The translations under genes were made by a program, and so were the position numbers. From Hyphomicrobiales bacterium (GTDB taxonomy: Bacteria > Pseudomonadota > Alphaproteobacteria > Rhizobiales > Rhizobiaceae): a stretch of 64,000 nucleotides of DNA. The notes under the pieces are model-generated. The model made no database searches. It saw nothing but the letters and a program-made list of their open reading frames with translations, and was not told the DNA's origin. This document shows positions 63,184 to 64,000 of the stretch, piece by piece (position 1 is the stretch's first letter; each line of letters opens with the position of its first letter). The stretch is from positions 222,478 through 286,477 of the forward strand of contig UBTY01000012.1 of NCBI GenBank assembly GCA_900468535.1, read 5' to 3'.

Positions 63184-63720
63184 ATGCGCGATTTTCGCGA
63201 CGCCAAGCTCATGGCGAAAGCACTGCGGCAGGCAATGGCCGCCCGCGACGTAGACCTCACACACAGCGAGACCCTCGAAATCGTTGCCAGCCAGTTTGGC
63301 TTCGATCAATGGAACATCCTCTCGGCCAAGCTTGACGAGCCGGAAGCGGCGAAACCTGCGGTCGCCATCGAACCGCCGATCCCGATCTTCCGCATCTTCG
63401 ATGTCGATAAGGCCAAGGAATTCTATTGCGGCTTCCTCGGCTTCGCGCTCGACTGGGAGCATCGCTTCGGTGACCATTTCCCGCTTTACTGCCAGGTTTC
63501 GCGAAGCGGCATGATCCTGCATCTCAGCGAGCATTCCGGCGATGCCAGCCCGGGCGCCCGCGCCTTCATACCGGTTATGGGCGTGCGCGCCTTTCAGGCG
63601 GAACTCTCGGCCAAGCAATACCGCTACATGAAGCCGGGCCTGCAGGAGGCACCCTGGGGCCTCGAAATGGAAGTCATCGATCCCTTCAACAATCGCCTGA
63701 CTTTCTGCGAGCGCAGCTAG
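63184..63720 (+). CDS. Glyoxalase/bleomycin-resistance superfamily protein
   Basis: A 178-residue protein with an N-terminal helical module (about 1-55, MRDFRDAKLMAKALRQAMAA) of the glyoxalase-related type and one vicinal-oxygen-chelate domain (about 65-178: IPIFRIFDVDKAKEFYCGFL, GMILHLSEHSGD, MEVIDPFNNRLTFCE). The metal ligands cannot be set from sequence alone. It may act as a dimeric resistance or lyase protein. ATG 63184 has GGAAGGAAGA upstream; the frame also opens at 63160. Confidence 0.84.
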   Translation: MRDFRDAKLMAKALRQAMAARDVDLTHSETLEIVASQFGFDQWNILSAKLDEPEAAKPAVAIEPPIPIFRIFDVDKAKEFYCGFLGFALDWEHRFGDHFPLYCQVSRSGMILHLSEHSGDASPGARAFIPVMGVRAFQAELSAKQYRYMKPGLQEAPWGLEMEVIDPFNNRLTFCERS

Positions 63721-63728
63721 TTCTGCGG

Positions 63729-63749
63729 GGCGGGAGATATTCTCCCGCC
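63729..63749. other. Hairpin between the glyoxalase-like gene and a convergent gene
   Basis: GGCGGGAGA (63729-63737) and TCTCCCGCC (63741-63749) with a 3-base loop. No T run follows, so it is a weak terminator candidate for both converging genes. Confidence 0.55.
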
Positions 63750-63753
63750 GTCG

Positions 63754-64000
63754 TCAGAAAAGCATCAACGCACGAACAAAAGCGATCGAAGCCAGCAGCG
63801 ACGCGATCGTCCTGACATGGTTCCACCATGTCCAGTCTTTCAGATAAGCCGTCCAGAGCGCCGTCGCCTCCGCGCCGTTGCCGCTGACCTTCGCCAGCGC
63901 ATCATTCATCGGCACGTTGAAGACGATGGTCGAAATGAAGGACGCGAAGACATAGAGCGCTGCGCCCGCCAGCATCCAGAGGCTGGCGCCATCGCGCCAG
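63754..64000 (-). CDS. DUF1772-like (anthrone oxygenase family) membrane protein, 5' part outside window
   Basis: The C-terminal 81 residues of a membrane protein; the frame runs off at base 64000, so the ATG at 63975 is internal. The visible part has a hydrophobic segment ending in VFNVPMNDALAKV, a typical DUF1772 sequence, then WTAYLKDWTWWNHVRT and a last helix. The family includes small integral membrane proteins of unknown role. Not a complete gene here. Confidence 0.75.
   Translation of the reverse strand, partial: WRDGASLWMLAGAALYVFASFISTIVFNVPMNDALAKVSGNGAEATALWTAYLKDWTWWNHVRTIASLLASIAFVRALMLF

Overview
This GC-rich window reads as core chromosome of an alphaproteobacterium of the family Rhizobiaceae (Rhizobium/Sinorhizobium type). 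The evidence is the gene content and order: glnD, mutS, tme (malic enzyme fused to a phosphotransacetylase-like domain) and olsB in a row; lptCAB-rpoN-hpf-ptsN; rpmH-rnpA-yidC-engB; dapD-dapE; and a fructose-type frcBCAK transporter with a divergent ROK regulator. About 61 protein genes, one tRNA and one probable small RNA are supported. There are no insertion sequences, prophage genes or CRISPR arrays. The first gene (glnD) and the last (a DUF1772-like membrane protein) are cut by the window edges.

Layout. 1-9.1 kb: nitrogen sensing (glnD), mismatch repair (mutS), malic enzyme (tme), and ornithine-lipid synthesis (olsB, with a PhoB-box-like site upstream). 9.1-14 kb: a hybrid histidine kinase, lspA and two RNA methyltransferase-like genes joined by 4-base overlaps. 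14-17.8 kb: a CoxG-like protein, an acetyltransferase, a trypsin/PDZ protein that appears to have lost its catalytic triad, a LapA-domain protein, ihfB and sppA. 18-23.2 kb: LPS export (lptCAB), sigma-54 (rpoN), ribosome hibernation factor and EIIA-Ntr. 23.3-29.8 kb: a membrane chemoreceptor, a sugar kinase, rmuC and a soluble globin-coupled chemoreceptor. 29.8-36.5 kb: def, fmt, truA, an ArsC-like protein, dapDE and a LOG-family protein. 36.5-43 kb: an EF-hand protein, a HAD phosphatase, an ada/PEP-mutase-like gene pair, argB, and an ECF sigma/anti-sigma/fasciclin cassette. 43-46.1 kb: engB, yidC, rnpA, rpmH. 46.5-50.4 kb: a second membrane chemoreceptor, an orphan kinase and tRNA-Arg(ACG). 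50.4-53.2 kb: an AraC/SDR pair and two small exported proteins. 53.2-54.9 kb: a non-coding stretch with a probable small RNA of the CUCCUCCC (alpha-r14/cuckoo/CcsR-like) type, then a divergent proline racemase homologue. 54.9-60.4 kb: the frc sugar-uptake locus. 60.5-64 kb: pyrC, a diguanylate cyclase, a glyoxalase-like protein and the truncated membrane protein.

Most genes are housekeeping and sit in short, tightly packed, often overlapping operons separated by strong hairpin terminators. The most interesting items are the small RNA with three stem-loops that each present an anti-Shine-Dalgarno CUCCUCC loop; the HtrA-like protein with Tyr, Gly and Trp where His, Asp and Ser should be; the ada/PEP-mutase overlap; the Ser/Cys proline racemase homologue behind three short palindromes; the ECF cassette lying between argB and engB; and the Pho-box-like repeat in front of olsB.
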